DNA of 64,000 nucleotides, from positions 662,628 through 726,627 of the forward strand of contig JXTC01000115.1 in assembly GCA_002914845.1 (NCBI GenBank), read 5' to 3'. A program made the translations under genes and the position numbers. Below, piece after piece: positions 23,331 to 34,705 of the stretch. Within the stretch, counting starts at the first letter, position 1. Each line of letters begins with the position of its first letter. The stretch comes from Trema orientale (lineage: Eukaryota; Streptophyta; Magnoliopsida; Rosales; Cannabaceae). Under the pieces are notes generated by a model. It saw only the letters and a program-made list of their open reading frames with translations, ran no database searches and was not told the origin of the DNA.

Positions 23331-24351
23331 CTGAACTGAGTCTGTTGTACCCAAGGCTTATAATGAAGGAATCAAATCTCTTATACCAATACCTCGGCAC
23401 CTGTTTGAGACCGTATAGAGATTTGTTCAACTTGCAAACTAATTTCTCCTTGCCTATTTCAGTAAAACCTTTTGGTTGAAGCATATAAATTATGTCCTTA
23501 AGTTTTCCATGAAAAAAGTAGTTTTTACATCTAGCTGCTTTAGATATAGGTCAACGTAGTACACATCGCCAGAACCACTCTAACTATTGTGAGTCAAACC
23601 ACATGTTAAAATATCTCGTTGAAATCAATACCTTTTTTCCGAGTATATCCCTTTACCACTAATCTGGCACGATACTGCTCCATTTGATCATTGCTATCTC
23701 GCTTGATCTAGTAGACCTATTTGTTGGCAATGGCCTTCCTTCCTTGTGGCAACGAAACAAGATCTCATGTCTTGTTCTTGTAAAAGGCATCAATCTTTTC
23801 TTGCATTGCTATCGTCCACGGAGATACATTCGGGCTTTTGGTTGTCTCATGCTCTGTTAAAAGGTAGTATGCAATATTGCTTTCAGTAACATAATTTGAG
23901 TGCCATGCCGGTGGTCTTCTCTAACGAGTTGATCGACAGATTTCGGAAGCCTCTTCTTCGACTGGTTCTTCTACTTTGTGCTCACTTCAACATTCTTTTC
24001 TACGTAAATTGTAGTAGTTTCTAGATTGTTATCGTGTCCATTCTCTTGCAGTTTATTCTTTACAAATATCACATCTTTGTTGATGACAACCTTACGGGCA
24101 GTGGGATCTCATAGGCGATACCCCTTGACTCCATCAGTATATTCTAAGAATATACATTTTTTGGATTTTTAATCCAGTTTTGTGATTTCTTGAGCATTGT
24201 ATATTACATACATAGGACTTCCAAACATATGTAAGTGAGAATAATCAGCTGGCTTACCAGTCCATATCTCCATCAGTGTTTTCAGATCAATCGATGTTGA
24301 TGGAGATCGATTGATCATATAACAGGCAGTTTTGACTACTTCTGTTTAGAA
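23331..24351 (-). pseudogene. Copia-1 integrase C-terminus and reverse transcriptase start
   Basis: From 24345 downward the minus strand reads EVVKTACYMINRSPSTSIDL, then KPADYSHLHMFGSPMYVIYN and TARKVVINKDVIF, the end of a copia integrase. After several stops it reaches the reverse transcriptase: PKGFTEIGKEKLVCKLNKSL followed by YGLKQVPRYWYKRFDSFI, ending at SLGYNRL where the Athila-like element cut in. The next residues are at 11016. The integrase catalytic core is missing because a deletion joins the LTR directly to this point. Confidence 0.9.
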
Positions 24352-24860
24352 TGTTAGGAGATCGACTTTGTGAAAGTGACAACACATAGCTAAAACAAGA
24401 TTTGAGAAGATTTGGATAAAATAAAAATACAGATAAGGCACACACACATGGTTCACCCAATTTAAGCTACGTCTATGAACAGGGCTATGAATAATTTTAT
24501 TATAAAAAGAGATTACAACTCACTTCTCTCTAAATACAAGGAGAGAACAAAATAACCTCTCTCTCTTGAAATGGGAGAAAACACTCTCTCTAAATAAAGT
24601 AGGAAAAAATTAAAGTGGGAATTAAGAGGAATTCCTAAATTTGAACTCTCTCTTATACAAGGGATGAAAATTTCTAATGAGATGATAAATGAGGTTGAGA
24701 GATGGGTATTTATAGGTGAAACCTCTCCCCTATTCTCCCAATTTTTAATTCTTTTTTTTTATTATTTTCTTACACATGGGTGGCGCCATGGTTGGTGCCG
24801 CAATGTTTGAATCAAATGGGTGGCACCGAAATGGTGCCAACCTTTTTTGACTTTTCAACA
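24352..24860 (-). repeat. 5' LTR of Copia-1
   Basis: It runs from TGTTAGGAGATCG to TTTTCAACA on the plus strand, with inverted ends TGTT/AACA. It contains inverted words GGCGCCATGGTTGGTGCC at 24782-24799 and GGCACCGAAATGGTGCC at about 24822. The priming site and gag expected on the low side are deleted. Confidence 0.9.
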
Positions 24861-25222
24861 CTTGCCCAACTGCCATCTCATCCCTTTGTGAATAAGCTTT
24901 CCACCCAAATAATGCTTTTCCATAATTTAGAAGACCTTAACTTATCAGAAGCTCCAAAGAAATCTACATCATGGAAATACTTACCCTTTAGAACACGAGC
25001 CGCAAGTGAATAAGGATCTCAGAGAATTCTACAGGCTTGTTTAGCAACAAAACCTTGAGTAAACGTGCCCAAATCATGAAAACTAAGACCACTCATAGTT
25101 TTAGGGAGGCAAACACGATCCCAACGAATCCAGGCGATCTTCCATTTCCCAGCCTTTGCTCCCCGTCAGAGTTAAAGGATAATAGACTTTAAAGCATTGC
25201 AAAGAGAAACTAGAATCCTAAA
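24861..25222 (-). pseudogene. LINE reverse transcriptase C-terminal segment
   Basis: The minus strand reads FRILVSLCNALKSII, then GAKAGKWKIAWIRWDRVCLP, SGLSFHDLGTFTQGFVAKQA and DPYSLAARVLKGKYFHDVDF, ending DGSWA at the Copia-1 insertion. This is the classic end of plant LINE reverse transcriptases. It joins 34265 on its upstream side and 2364 on its downstream side. Stops are present. Confidence 0.9.
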
Positions 25223-26629
25223 TGTAATATCTTAAAGTTTTATATGACACCCAACTCCTCACAATATTAAATAGATGTTATGCTAAATACATATACATAA
25301 AATAACCGCAAGTGCACGGGTCGTATACAAGTAATAAAGTGATAAGAGAGTTGTCGATCTCACGAGGAATTGGATATTAAATTATCGTTAAATACTGGAA
25401 TTATCGTGACCTAACTTCATCTAGGCAGCCAAACTAAGTGGATTTATAAGTTAAAAAAAATACAAATACAAAAATAAAATATGGAAACTTCTATGTATAA
25501 ATGTACTAGGAGACTGAATTCACCTAGCTATCAACTATGTATTTTGATCACCAATTGCATTCAAATTAATTATTCCTATTTTATAGGCCAAGAACCCAAA
25601 GATATTTCTACTCCCTCTTTCGAGTGCCAAGTGAAATCATTCCTAAATTCTGGTTCCAATATCTCTATTCCGAACCTAGAATTTAAGAATTCATTATGTT
25701 CAATGGTTCTTTTATCAAAGCTTCAAAGGAATTATAGGTTCTCTCAAACTCTACAAAATCCTAGGTTAGTATACTATCCTATGGTTGTTTCTAAAATTTC
25801 CTCTCTCAAGTGCCAAATTCTAGAAACCAAATCGTCTAACTACTAGCTAATTAGTTTAGAAGCATTAAAGCATGGAATAACATAAATAAATTCAAGAACA
25901 ATATCAAAGAACATATTGGAAATCAAGACATAGAATCAAGGTTTAAGTTACATCATTCCCCAAGCATATAACAATTAATTCAACATAGGAGAATCCAACA
26001 CTAATCTCAACAAGAATTTCATATACCCAAATATATTCAAAAATCAAGCACAATATAAAAATTCAAATGAGATTAGGGTGAGAAAGAGGATGAGAAAAAC
26101 TCTTTTATGGAGGTAGAACTTCAAGCTTCAATCTCTTCAAGCCACTCTCTTAAGCATCCTCTCCAAGAATTTCGCTCCAAGCTCCTTCTTCTATAGGATT
26201 TTTGAGCTCTCTAGTGTGTGTTTTCTCTCCAACTGTCCACACTTACTATGGAGGCTTAAAGGTGTATTTAAAGAGTTCCAAGATAACCTAGGCCAGGTTG
26301 AATATCAACCATTCGATCAGAGGGCATCAATAGTCCAAATTAGCTCTAAAAACTCGTCAAAAACGCGCTTTCGGAAACTATGTAGTACCGGGGTGCTCCC
26401 TGGCAAGCGCTGTAGCGCTGTAGCCTCTGCAATTCTGATTTCAAGGTAGCACCATGGCACTACTATTCAAGAGTCGCGGTGCTCTCAGTTCTGGAAATTA
26501 GCATGATAGCTTTTCTTCCCAGGGGCGCTATTTCTTTGTTTTAGCTCCGTTTTGCCTGATTTTTATTGCGTTGCATTCGTATCGGACTCTACTTTCATTC
26601 CAAATGATTAAAATATCCATATTTTGTTA

Positions 26630-29547
26630 GGCCCCCTAGCTCAACCATATTTTCATATACAGCCAAACTAGGAAGTGCTACTCTTTCTTAAACCATATCT
26701 TTAGTTTTATAAAAAGGTGGGCAAATTTGAACTTTTCAAAACTTTTAGACAAAACTACTACGAGGCATTACTTGCTAAAAATCTCTTTACAAAATGTATA
26801 ACCCAAAAAGTTCTTATCGGTTTATCTTGCCATCAGCAGTTACATTTACAACACATAAAATATCAAACTACGAAGAAAACATCGCCCATAGGTCAAGCTC
26901 GTCTACATCTGTATGATCACGGCGACTAGAAAGCGTGCTAACCAACCAGCAACTCTATACATCATATATCTCCTCACCTACATCATAGGAACTAAATGAG
27001 CTAACACTCAGTAAGTAAAGATCATGCATGCTCATGAATGTGTTTCATGCATAAACTTCATCTAAATTCCCATTGTACTCTTTCTTTCATAAACTTTTCA
27101 TTTTGATGCACTTTTCTTAGAAAACATTTCATTATAGGGCCCTTGAGTACGTTACAAAAAATCGCGACAGTCGGTAGGCCGTGCCCACCTGTGCGGAAAG
27201 GAAACACATGGCAAATGTGAACCATACCTACCCAACGTAGACCGACTAAGTAATGCACCTAATCTCATAGTACAATGCTCAGTCCTGGCAGTCGGTAAGC
27301 CGTGCCCACCTATGCAGGAAGGATGCCTGTGCAAACCATACTTACCCAATGCAGACATACTAAACATTGTACTTAAAACATATCTCGTAAAATCGGTACA
27401 ATGGTACTACTTTAAATCCAATGTGTGAAAAACTTCACTTCCTTGAAAATCATGCTTAAATGATCATGTCATGCTTATGTCTTTCATGAACAAAATAATA
27501 GCCATATAAATAACATACGATTGAAATAATACACATAAGCATGTAGGAAAATACCTTGTATCTACTACCGTTCTTGTGATGCAGTTAAAATAAATCTTTA
27601 CTTACCTTGTGTCCGGTAGAAAAGATAGTAGAAAGGGTCAGTATCCTCGGTGGCAAGGTGTGTGTGTGGAAGACCTATCGTCAATTTTATTACTAAAATG
27701 ATTACTACAATGTAAAATGCTTAAAGAAAATAAGCACAAGACTAAAATCACAACTTTCACAAAATAAGGAAGCCTAATCTCAAAATGGACCAAAATATCA
27801 CCTACTTTTATAAAAATTAGTCCAATTACTTCTAAATGGTACTATTTGGCTTTAAAAATATTTGGACAGCACCTCTCCTATTTTTAGGACATCTCCACAT
27901 GATTTAAATCATGGTTATAAACCTGCAATAATATTTTACAATCCAATTCCCACATATACAACTCAAATAGGTTCATTTAGAACATCCTATGTGCACTTGA
28001 ATTCTTTTCGGTTTAGACAAAGCTTAGTATTACTCTCACACTTCTATATCATCACAACCAGCCACAAAATGAGTGTAATAAATATTAGGATCCATAAAAT
28101 AAACACTCCAAGCTTGGAAAATCAGATTATAAACACCAAAAATGAAATCTACTACACATAGAAATACTTAAATTCATAACTAGCAACTTTAGGGCTTTAA
28201 GTGTAAATTTTATCCTCCACTTAAATTCTTTATTTCCAGCCATAAATAAGGTTTTCTAGGATCTTTATCCATCAAATAAAAGCTTTGATTAAAGAGCTAA
28301 AGCAATAGAAACAAGTTACTAGTTCTAAATTCTACAAAAAGCTCACCTTGACTAGTTTGAAGTTTTGTTGAAGCTCTTGCCTTCTACTTCCACAAAACTG
28401 ATTTCCAGGACTTTGAAATTGATTTTAGGACCTAAGAGAACCTAGAAGAACTCATACTTAAGTTGCAGCAAGTGAAGAACTTGAAGCAGAAAATAGTACC
28501 AAAGAAGAAAAACTAGTAGACTCACCTTGACTAGTTTGGACCTATCTTGCTTTCTAGAGCTCCAACTTGAGTTCTACCACTTGGAAACTCTTGGATATGG
28601 CTAAGGGGAGTTGAGAGAAGTCTAAAAATGGGTGGGAGAGTTTCAGGTTGTGGCTGGAGAGAGAAGAGAAGAAAATGACGAGATTTGGTCCAAAAGTGAT
28701 ACTTAATGACTAAGAAATGGCATAACTTAAGTTCTAAGGGGTATTTTAGGAATTTTGCACCTTACTTTCCATGTGTCCAGCTCTAAAACATCCTTAGCAT
28801 ACTCACCACGTTGCTGGTCCATCCTATACATCCAAGTGTAGACCAAAATGGTGAAACCTAGCTTAGAAGGTGAAAACTAGTCATACTTTGACTTATGATC
28901 CTATATAGCGAATCTTATTGTAATTTGGTGGAACCTAGCCCCATAACCAATCATTAAACATAAAACTAAGTCAATTAGACTCCAATTAATAATCTAAACA
29001 AAGTATTAATGCCTAATTATTAGAATACACAAAGATGACATTATGCGATTAAGCTGAATCTAAGCTAGCTTAGTGCAACTAAACACCAATTCAGTATAGT
29101 GACTGCCACCTCGTGCTTACCTGGGGCCGACAAATAAAATGCTATAAATGAGTCCTAAACATTAAATCAAAGCTATTTGACGTGTTAAACGCACAGTGAA
29201 TTTAACTCTGGAAAGAGTGAAAAATGCATTTTACCGAAAAATTACTATTTGACCAACTTAGCAACAAATATGATTTTAATACACGTGCACATAGTATTAC
29301 TATTCATGAATGTATTCTTTGTTCTTCTCACACACCAAGCTCTCTTTTTGAGGGTACTGAACCTTTACACTGCATCGGAGCACTTCAACAAATATTAGTG
29401 CAATAATATATGCCGAAAGCATTTAACAGTTAGCTTAAGCAATTTACTATGAAATTGACTCTAGTTTTATGAAATGTCTATTATGCACTATGAACATGTT
29501 TATTATTGGCTTATTATGCACGTGAGAATTTTGGGCATTACATATTT
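26630..29547 (-). repeat. 2.9-kb solo LTR with perfect TATTT duplication
   Basis: It runs from TGTTAGGCCCCC (26635) to GGGCATTACA (29542) on the plus strand, flanked by TATTT at 26630-26634 and 29543-29547. Reversed, it begins TGTAATGCCCAAAATTC, a common opening for plant gypsy LTRs. The host LTR sequence resumes after it. It contains the hairpin TGAGCTAACACTCAGTAAG at 26998-27016. No priming site or coding region is seen inside, so this is a solo LTR left by recombination. Confidence 0.85.
27165..27370. repeat. Two-copy tandem duplication inside the solo LTR
   Basis: GCGACAGTCGGTAGGCCGTG followed by CCCACCTGTG near 27170, and GGCAGTCGGTAAGCCGTGCC near 27287, start two related blocks about 120 bp apart. 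Each ends near ACCATAC(C/T)TACCCAA. Confidence 0.75.
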
Positions 29548-29691
29548 GTCACCAATTTATCTTTGTTCTCATTTATTCACAAGAACTATAAAAACAAAGC
29601 AAAAATACATCAAACCAACATAAAAGCTTGAGAACTTACAATTATTTGAGCTGAATGATACTTGATTTGTGAGTGAATTAATCACTCATCA

Positions 29692-29956
29692 GAATTACAA
29701 AAAAATTAAGTGAACAAGCTAACGGAATAATAATTTTATCTCTTTTATTCTCATACTTTTTCCTCAAAGATATTCCTGTTATAATTACAGTGAAATAAAC
29801 TTGTTATCAAATTAAAGAATAAAATAATGGAATCTGCATCATAAGACTAGCACCGGGTATTCACAAATTAAGTAACTGTTTACGACATTGCCGTTGTAAG
29901 GCTCTTGGATCTTTCAGGAATTGAAAAGGAACGTCCAAAGAACTTGACACTCAAGG
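29692..29956. other. Unassigned stretch between LTRs
   Basis: The first ~100 bp (AAGCTAACGG, ATTACAGTGAAATAAAC) loosely resemble the start of the gypsy LTR at 31649 onward and may continue the broken left LTR. From about 29800 to the copia LTR I recognise nothing. Confidence 0.35.
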
Positions 29957-30570
29957 TGTTGACATGTGAAGTCCATCTTTTGGCTCTTTTGACTAAGCAT
30001 TTAATGCTTGAATTGAAGCCAAATAAAGGCCTTATACAAACCATGTAATAAAGCTTATGAAAGCATTAAAAGCTTTGTGCCAACACAGTACAAACCGTGT
30101 ATCCAATACACATAAATGCTATATGGAAAAATGTGTATAAACCGTGTATGAGCCGTGTGATATATATGGAAATAACATGTAAATAGTTGGTGAAAGGGTT
30201 GGTGATCCAAGCCTATAAATAGTGGTCATATTCTTTCGTTCTATTCATCCCAAAAAAGTGAGAAACACTAAGTGTTTAGTGAGAATAAAATTGAGAGATT
30301 TTATTCTTTGAGAGTGAGAGAAAAAAAATACAATTTTTCTCTTGGGTATATTCGGAGTCTGGGATGTGAGTTGAGAGTGTTGAGTTTAAATACTTGTAAA
30401 GGTTCCCTTTCTCCCTATAATGAAGATCTGCAGCAGCTCCGTGGACGTAGCCAATTTGGTGAATTACGATAATTTTGTATGTCCTATGTTTATTTTATTT
30501 CAGCGTTATTTTTCACATTTATTTATCGCTTCCACTATTGTATGTTTATTAGGGAGGTTATTCCCTAACA
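29957..30570 (+). repeat. Copia 5' LTR with TATA box
   Basis: It starts TGTTGACATG and ends TTCCCTAACA. CTATAAATAG at 30213-30222 is a good TATA box. About 30-40 bp downstream is the likely start of the element's transcript. Confidence 0.8.
30213..30222 (+). promoter_or_regulatory. TATA box of the copia LTR
   Basis: CTATAAATAG lies in the middle third of the LTR, in the position expected for the U3 promoter. It is the clearest core promoter element among the LTRs I examined. Confidence 0.6.
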
Positions 30571-30572
30571 AC

Positions 30573-30584
30573 TGGTATCAGAGC
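30573..30584 (+). other. Primer binding site, initiator Met-tRNA
   Basis: TGGTATCAGAGC follows the LTR end by two bases and matches the plant initiator tRNA-Met complement exactly. Confidence 0.9.
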
Positions 30585-30608
30585 TAAGGTTCGATTTAGT
30601 GGGAGTGA

Positions 30609-31640
30609 TGATTGGAGGTGAAGGAACAAGACCCAGAATTGACAAGTTCGATAGTACAGACTTCTCGTACTGGAGAATGCAGATCAATGATTATCTGCAT
30701 AGTAAAAAATTGTATCAGCCTCTATTAGGGCAGAAACTCGAGAAGATAGAAAACGACGACTAGGAACTCCTTAATTGACAGATGTTAGCCGTAATCCTTT
30801 TAACGCTAACAAAGAACGTTACTCATAATATGGCAGAGGCAAAAATCATAGCAGAGATGATGAGCAACCTGTCAGATATGTATGAGAAATCGTCGGCAAA
30901 CAACAAGGTACATCTGATGAAGAAATTGTTTTATTTAAAGATAGGAGAAGGTGCTTCAGTTGCAATGCATATCAATGAGTTTAATACAATCATTTCTCGA
31001 TTGACGTCCGTCGAAATTAATTTCGACGATGAAATTCGTGCTCTAATTCTTCTAGGGTCTCTACCAAACAGCTGGGAACCAATGTGGGCGCAGTTAGCAA
31101 TTCTGTTGGCAAAGGAAAGTTGCAATTCAATGATGTTAGAGACCGAATTTTGGCGGAAGAAGTTCATAGAATTGATTCAGGTGAAGGTGCATTATCGAGT
31201 TCTGCCCTAAATCTCGAGAACAGGGGTAGGAGCAGTGAGAAGAATTCTAACTGGGGTCATGGCAGATCCAAATCAAGGAATAGCAGAGACAAGTCCAGAT
31301 CCGGAAGAAGACCAGAATGCTAAAATTATGGCAAGACTGGTCACATAAAAAAGAATTGCAGAGCACCAAGTATAGATGATAGTAGAAACGATGTAAATAC
31401 CGTGACTGATAAGGTACAAGACGTTTTACTATTATCTATAGATAATCTAATTGACTCTTGGGTCTTAGACTCTGGAGCTTTATTTCATACCACTGCACAC
31501 AGTGATGTATTATTAGAAAATTATGTCGCTGGTAATTATAGAAAGGTTTATCTAGCCGATGGAGAACCTTTAGATATTGTTGGTATGGGTGATATCCGTC
31601 TGAAGATGTCAAACGGATGTCAAATATCGTTATATAATAT
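30609..31640 (+). pseudogene. Copia gag with zinc knuckle and protease start
   Basis: ATG at 30609 opens MIGGEGTRPRIDKFDSTDFS, the usual start of a copia gag. Two stops follow near 30763-30780. The frame is then open over the UBN2-like core (KIIAEMMSNLSDMYEKSSAN, then HINEFNTIISRLTSVEINFD and LLGSLPNSWEPMW). A frameshift near 31130 leads to a basic region, a knuckle NYGKTGHIKKNC whose first Cys lies before a stop, and DSWVLDSGALFHTTAHSDVL, the protease active site (D-S-G). The coding sequence ends at about 31640. Confidence 0.85.
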
Positions 31641-31648
31641 TTTATTTA

Positions 31649-34264
31649 ATTTTATTCCCAAATTTCCATATGATACCCAGTTCCTTAGATAGTTAAAGAG
31701 CTAATAGCATAATTGCGTGATATTTTCTTTATGTTATTATTGTAATGCCAAAAAAAGAGAGTACTTATACTACAATTTTCTTATGATTATTACCGTTTGT
31801 TTTCTAAGTGGTTCTGCAGTGAAATACTCAAAATGTGCTCATCGGTACAAATTTATGCACATTAAGTTTAGTTATGATAATATTAAAGAATTTTATACCA
31901 CTACCTATTATAGTTATTTGCTTTGATTTCTACATAATTGATCATTATACGTAGTAAAAGAAAATATTTGATTTGTTTACCTACCTTCAGGTAAAAAGTT
32001 TCCTGTGATGACAATTTTAATATAGGTTATATTTATTTAAATGTTATTTCAGATAATTATCCCATTGATATATTTTGTTGTACACATGTTTACTTTATTT
32101 CATACATATACCAATCGACTAATATTTTTATGACATTTATTATTGATATTATATATATATAAATATATATGAAAAAAAGAAAAAACTGAATTGATAACCG
32201 AAATTAACTAAGTCGGTCATCCACGCTTTTTATGTAAATTGTCATCCATTAATTATTTTTTACTTGATCTTTCTCCCAACTACTAGTAAATTCTCTCACT
32301 CCACTCTCTCTCTAGCTATTATTTTTCTCCCAAGCAAGTCTTTCAAGAAAGAGCTGATATGTTATCATTCCTCTTAGAATCTCAAGCACGCACATGTGAT
32401 TTCTTTTTATTTACTTATGTGATATCCATGCTTATTTCATCAGTTATTTGACATGTATCTCATATATATATATATATATGTCTCAGTTGTGAATAGGAAG
32501 TTAAAGAGGTTTAAAAAAAATAGATTTCAATTTTCTATATCTATCTACAATTTAGATTTATTCTTGAGAAATGAATTTATATATTTTTCCTTATGACATT
32601 GAAGTTAGAGTATTATGTGCTATTTTTATTTATGTCTAAAAATGAATGAGTCCAGTTGAATACTTTAAGAAATAGTTAAGCTTTCTTATTTTCATTGTTT
32701 TATGTATATATATTTGAAGTGTAAAGTTTTCTGTTGCGTAGAGAGCTCTTTTAATTGTATAATTAAAGGTTGTAGTCTTGTTTATTGATTACAAAAATTC
32801 ATTGAACTTGGATTTACTATTTCTACTTGTCGTATTATATGTACTTGTATTATTAAAAGTGAAATTTTCTAATTTGGGTGTTATCTAATTCACTAATTGA
32901 TACATATATAAACATATACATGGCAGGATATAGACAGGAACTATAAATGACACTGGAGTATGTTTGGGTCAAGATATAAATGTGATTCTAGCTATGTCTT
33001 TTATTTGAGATCTATCTTTTAATGATCCTGATAGTGAAATTACTTTTTAGTCTACTACTTAATCTATATATAAAGGATATATTTGGTTATATCTTATGTT
33101 CTTTATTTCCACAAGGTTTTCGTAGTGTTAGTTTAGCACTCTATGTTGGAAGATTTGTGTTAAACGATTAATCACTTATCATTTTTAGTACTTTTAGTTC
33201 TCATGCTTGTAAATGTACAAGGATTTGGTATATCTTTATGCTATTTATATAATAACAATTTTTTTCTCTTGAAAAGAAGGTATCTCCTATTCAATGATCA
33301 AATATATTGTCATAACAACATATTATGGGTGCATCAATTGTACCAAGTACGAAGAGTATTTCCTAGAAAAATAAGTAGAAGCTTGGAAACAAGGTAAGTA
33401 AAATTACACCTGCAATATAAGAATTATTTGTTTCTATGAATCTGTGAAATCTGTGGATTAGGTGTACATATGTATATGTTATTTTTTTATACCTAAAGTT
33501 GGAACTTCTGAATCTATTATTTCCGCTTTGCATAAGACATAAACACGTAGTTTGTTTATACTGCCTAACGAGTATTGATGAATAGGGTGCGGTGCGGCAG
33601 GCCAATGCCTAAATATGTAATATAGTTCCTTCGGGGACATTCTGGTCCTTTCGGGGATACTATGGTTCCTTCAAGAACACTTTGATAGCGGTATGGGGTA
33701 GACCTCTACTGTACACAGAGGGAATTCTCTGAGGATCGAGACCTCCATACAATGCCTCATACTTTGTCATATAATCTTTGAGTGGCTCAGTATGTAATTC
33801 ACAGTCTTGTTAGGTAATACAATATACACTGGGATCCCAACCATATAATTATCTATTCTCTATTACATGCACACTGCATCTGTTTATGCTGCTTACTGAG
33901 TTTCATACTCATGCATATTTTTATATTGCAGAGGATACGGCCGATGTTTGAGATCAGAGGAGGAGCACCTATTTTCTAACTATGGCTTGTGTATGTGAGC
34001 ATTTTGACACTATAGTTTTCTGATAGAGGATTTTGTATCTGTTTTGAGTATATGTACATTATGTATATCCACTTTGTAAGTGTTTATATGTATATGTTAT
34101 ACTATGTATAACTATTAGTAGAGTTTTCTTTGTCTTTCTAGAAAGTTGGAAAGTTTTTAACTACCCACCATTTTATAAGTCTAAGTCGAGTAGCACTTCC
34201 TAATCTTATTAAATAAGTATATAAATATTCAATATGTATGATAGTGAAGTTGGGGGATATTACA
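31649..34264 (+). repeat. Gypsy LTR, related to that at 53237-55666
   Basis: About 2.6 kb, ending GGGGGATATTACA. Shared blocks with 53237-55666 include GCAGTGAAATACTC, CGAGTA(C/T)TG(A/G)TGAATAGGGTG, repeated GGTTCCTTCGGG(G/A)ACA-type words, and CTTACT(G/A)(A/G)GTT(T/C)CATACTCAT. The exact start is blurred; it aligns with 25223 from about 31649. TA microsatellites lie near 32150 and 32462. Confidence 0.8.
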
Positions 34265-34705
34265 CCGAAAATGCTCATGACATAGTTAGAAACTGCTTGT
34301 AACACTGACTTAACAAGAACTTCACACCCACCAATTGAAAAAAGACCATGTTTCCATCCTTGTACCTTTCTCCAAACCCGATCTTTGATAGCATTAAAAG
34401 TCTAAAACTTGCTCTTTCCCACTACAGTAGGTAACCCAAAGATAAGTATCATGGGGTTTAGTATTACCTAACTCTAAAACACATTGGATATCAAGGTGAA
34501 TATCATCGAGAACATTAGGACTGAATGTAATAACTGATTTCTCTAAATTCACCCTTTGACCTGAAGAAAGCTCATAGACAAAGAATGTCTCTAATCTTCC
34601 GACAATCACATTGAGACACTCTTGAGAAGATAATAGAATCATTATCAAAAAACAAATGGCTAACCCAAGGACTAGAATGACCACATCATGCCTAAAATAT
34701 CATTA
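34265..34705 (-). pseudogene. LINE reverse transcriptase middle segment
   Basis: The minus strand reads HSSPWVSHLFFDNDSIIFSR, where the catalytic FADD-type motif has become FDND. It continues ELSSGQRVNLEKSVITFSPN and, after a frameshift, GWKHGLFSIGG and EVLVKSVLQAVSNYVMSIF. It is preceded by the piece at 36163 and followed by the piece at 25222. With the catalytic motif altered and several frame breaks, it is inactive. Confidence 0.9.

Larger units (their letters stand above)
11012..23335 (-). mobile_element. Athila-like gypsy nested in Copia-1 (perfect TSD)
   Basis: LTRs at 11017-12500 and 21841-23330 (about 1.49 kb each) begin TGTC and end AGAGTTATCA on the plus strand. They are flanked by perfect CTGAA repeats at 11012-11016 and 23331-23335. 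The priming site near 21818-21837 (reverse complement of a TTTGATGCCGTTGCC-type word) and the gag-protease sequence are typical of Athila/Tat elements and place the element on the minus strand. Reverse transcriptase, RNase H and integrase are missing. Gag is cut by a further insertion at 16206-20894. Confidence 0.9.
2365..24860 (-). mobile_element. Copia-1: copia LTR retrotransposon inserted in the LINE
   Basis: Two similar LTRs of about 0.5 kb (24352-24860 as 5' LTR and 2365-2883 as 3' LTR) enclose copia integrase, reverse transcriptase and RNase H on the minus strand. The flanks are CTTGA (2360-2364) and CTTGC (24861-24865), a likely 5-bp target duplication with one change. Gag, protease and the front of integrase are missing: the 5' LTR runs straight into mid-integrase. 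The remaining pol is cut twice by later insertions, SIRE-like in RNase H and Athila-like in reverse transcriptase. The coding style (YIDDMLVA, ADIF/NTLTK-type tail) is that of Tork/TNT1-like copia, but the lineage assignment is tentative. Confidence 0.85.
25276..29691 (-). repeat. Athila/Tat-type LTR, interrupted by another LTR
   Basis: On the minus strand it runs from TGATGAGTGATTAATTCACT down to TAGCATAACA (plus-strand start TGTTATGCTAAATAC). It matches the LTR at 47963-49436, including the segment around GCAAGTGCACGGGTCGTATA. It is about 1.5 kb once the nested LTR (26635-29542) is removed. Immediate flanks (ATAGA and GAATT) do not match, so the insertion history here is unclear. Confidence 0.8.
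29957..31648 (+). mobile_element. Truncated copia: 5' LTR, gag and start of protease
   Basis: It has a 614-bp LTR, a perfect initiator-Met priming site, a degraded gag and the start of protease, then stops abruptly where the gypsy LTR begins. The rest of pol and the 3' LTR are gone. Its orientation is plus, opposite to the surrounding LINE. Confidence 0.85.
25217..34269 (+). mobile_element. Composite gypsy remnant inserted in the LINE
   Basis: A gypsy LTR start (TGTAATATC at 25223) and a complete LTR ending GGGGGATATTACA at 34264 bound the insertion. The flanks CCTAAA and CCGAAA match except at one base and fall in the same LINE codons. The left LTR is broken after 53 bp by another family's LTR (25276-29691); a possible continuation follows at about 29692-29800. 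The interior holds no gypsy coding sequence, only a truncated copia (29957-31648) that abuts the right LTR. The internal region was evidently lost by deletion. Confidence 0.7.
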
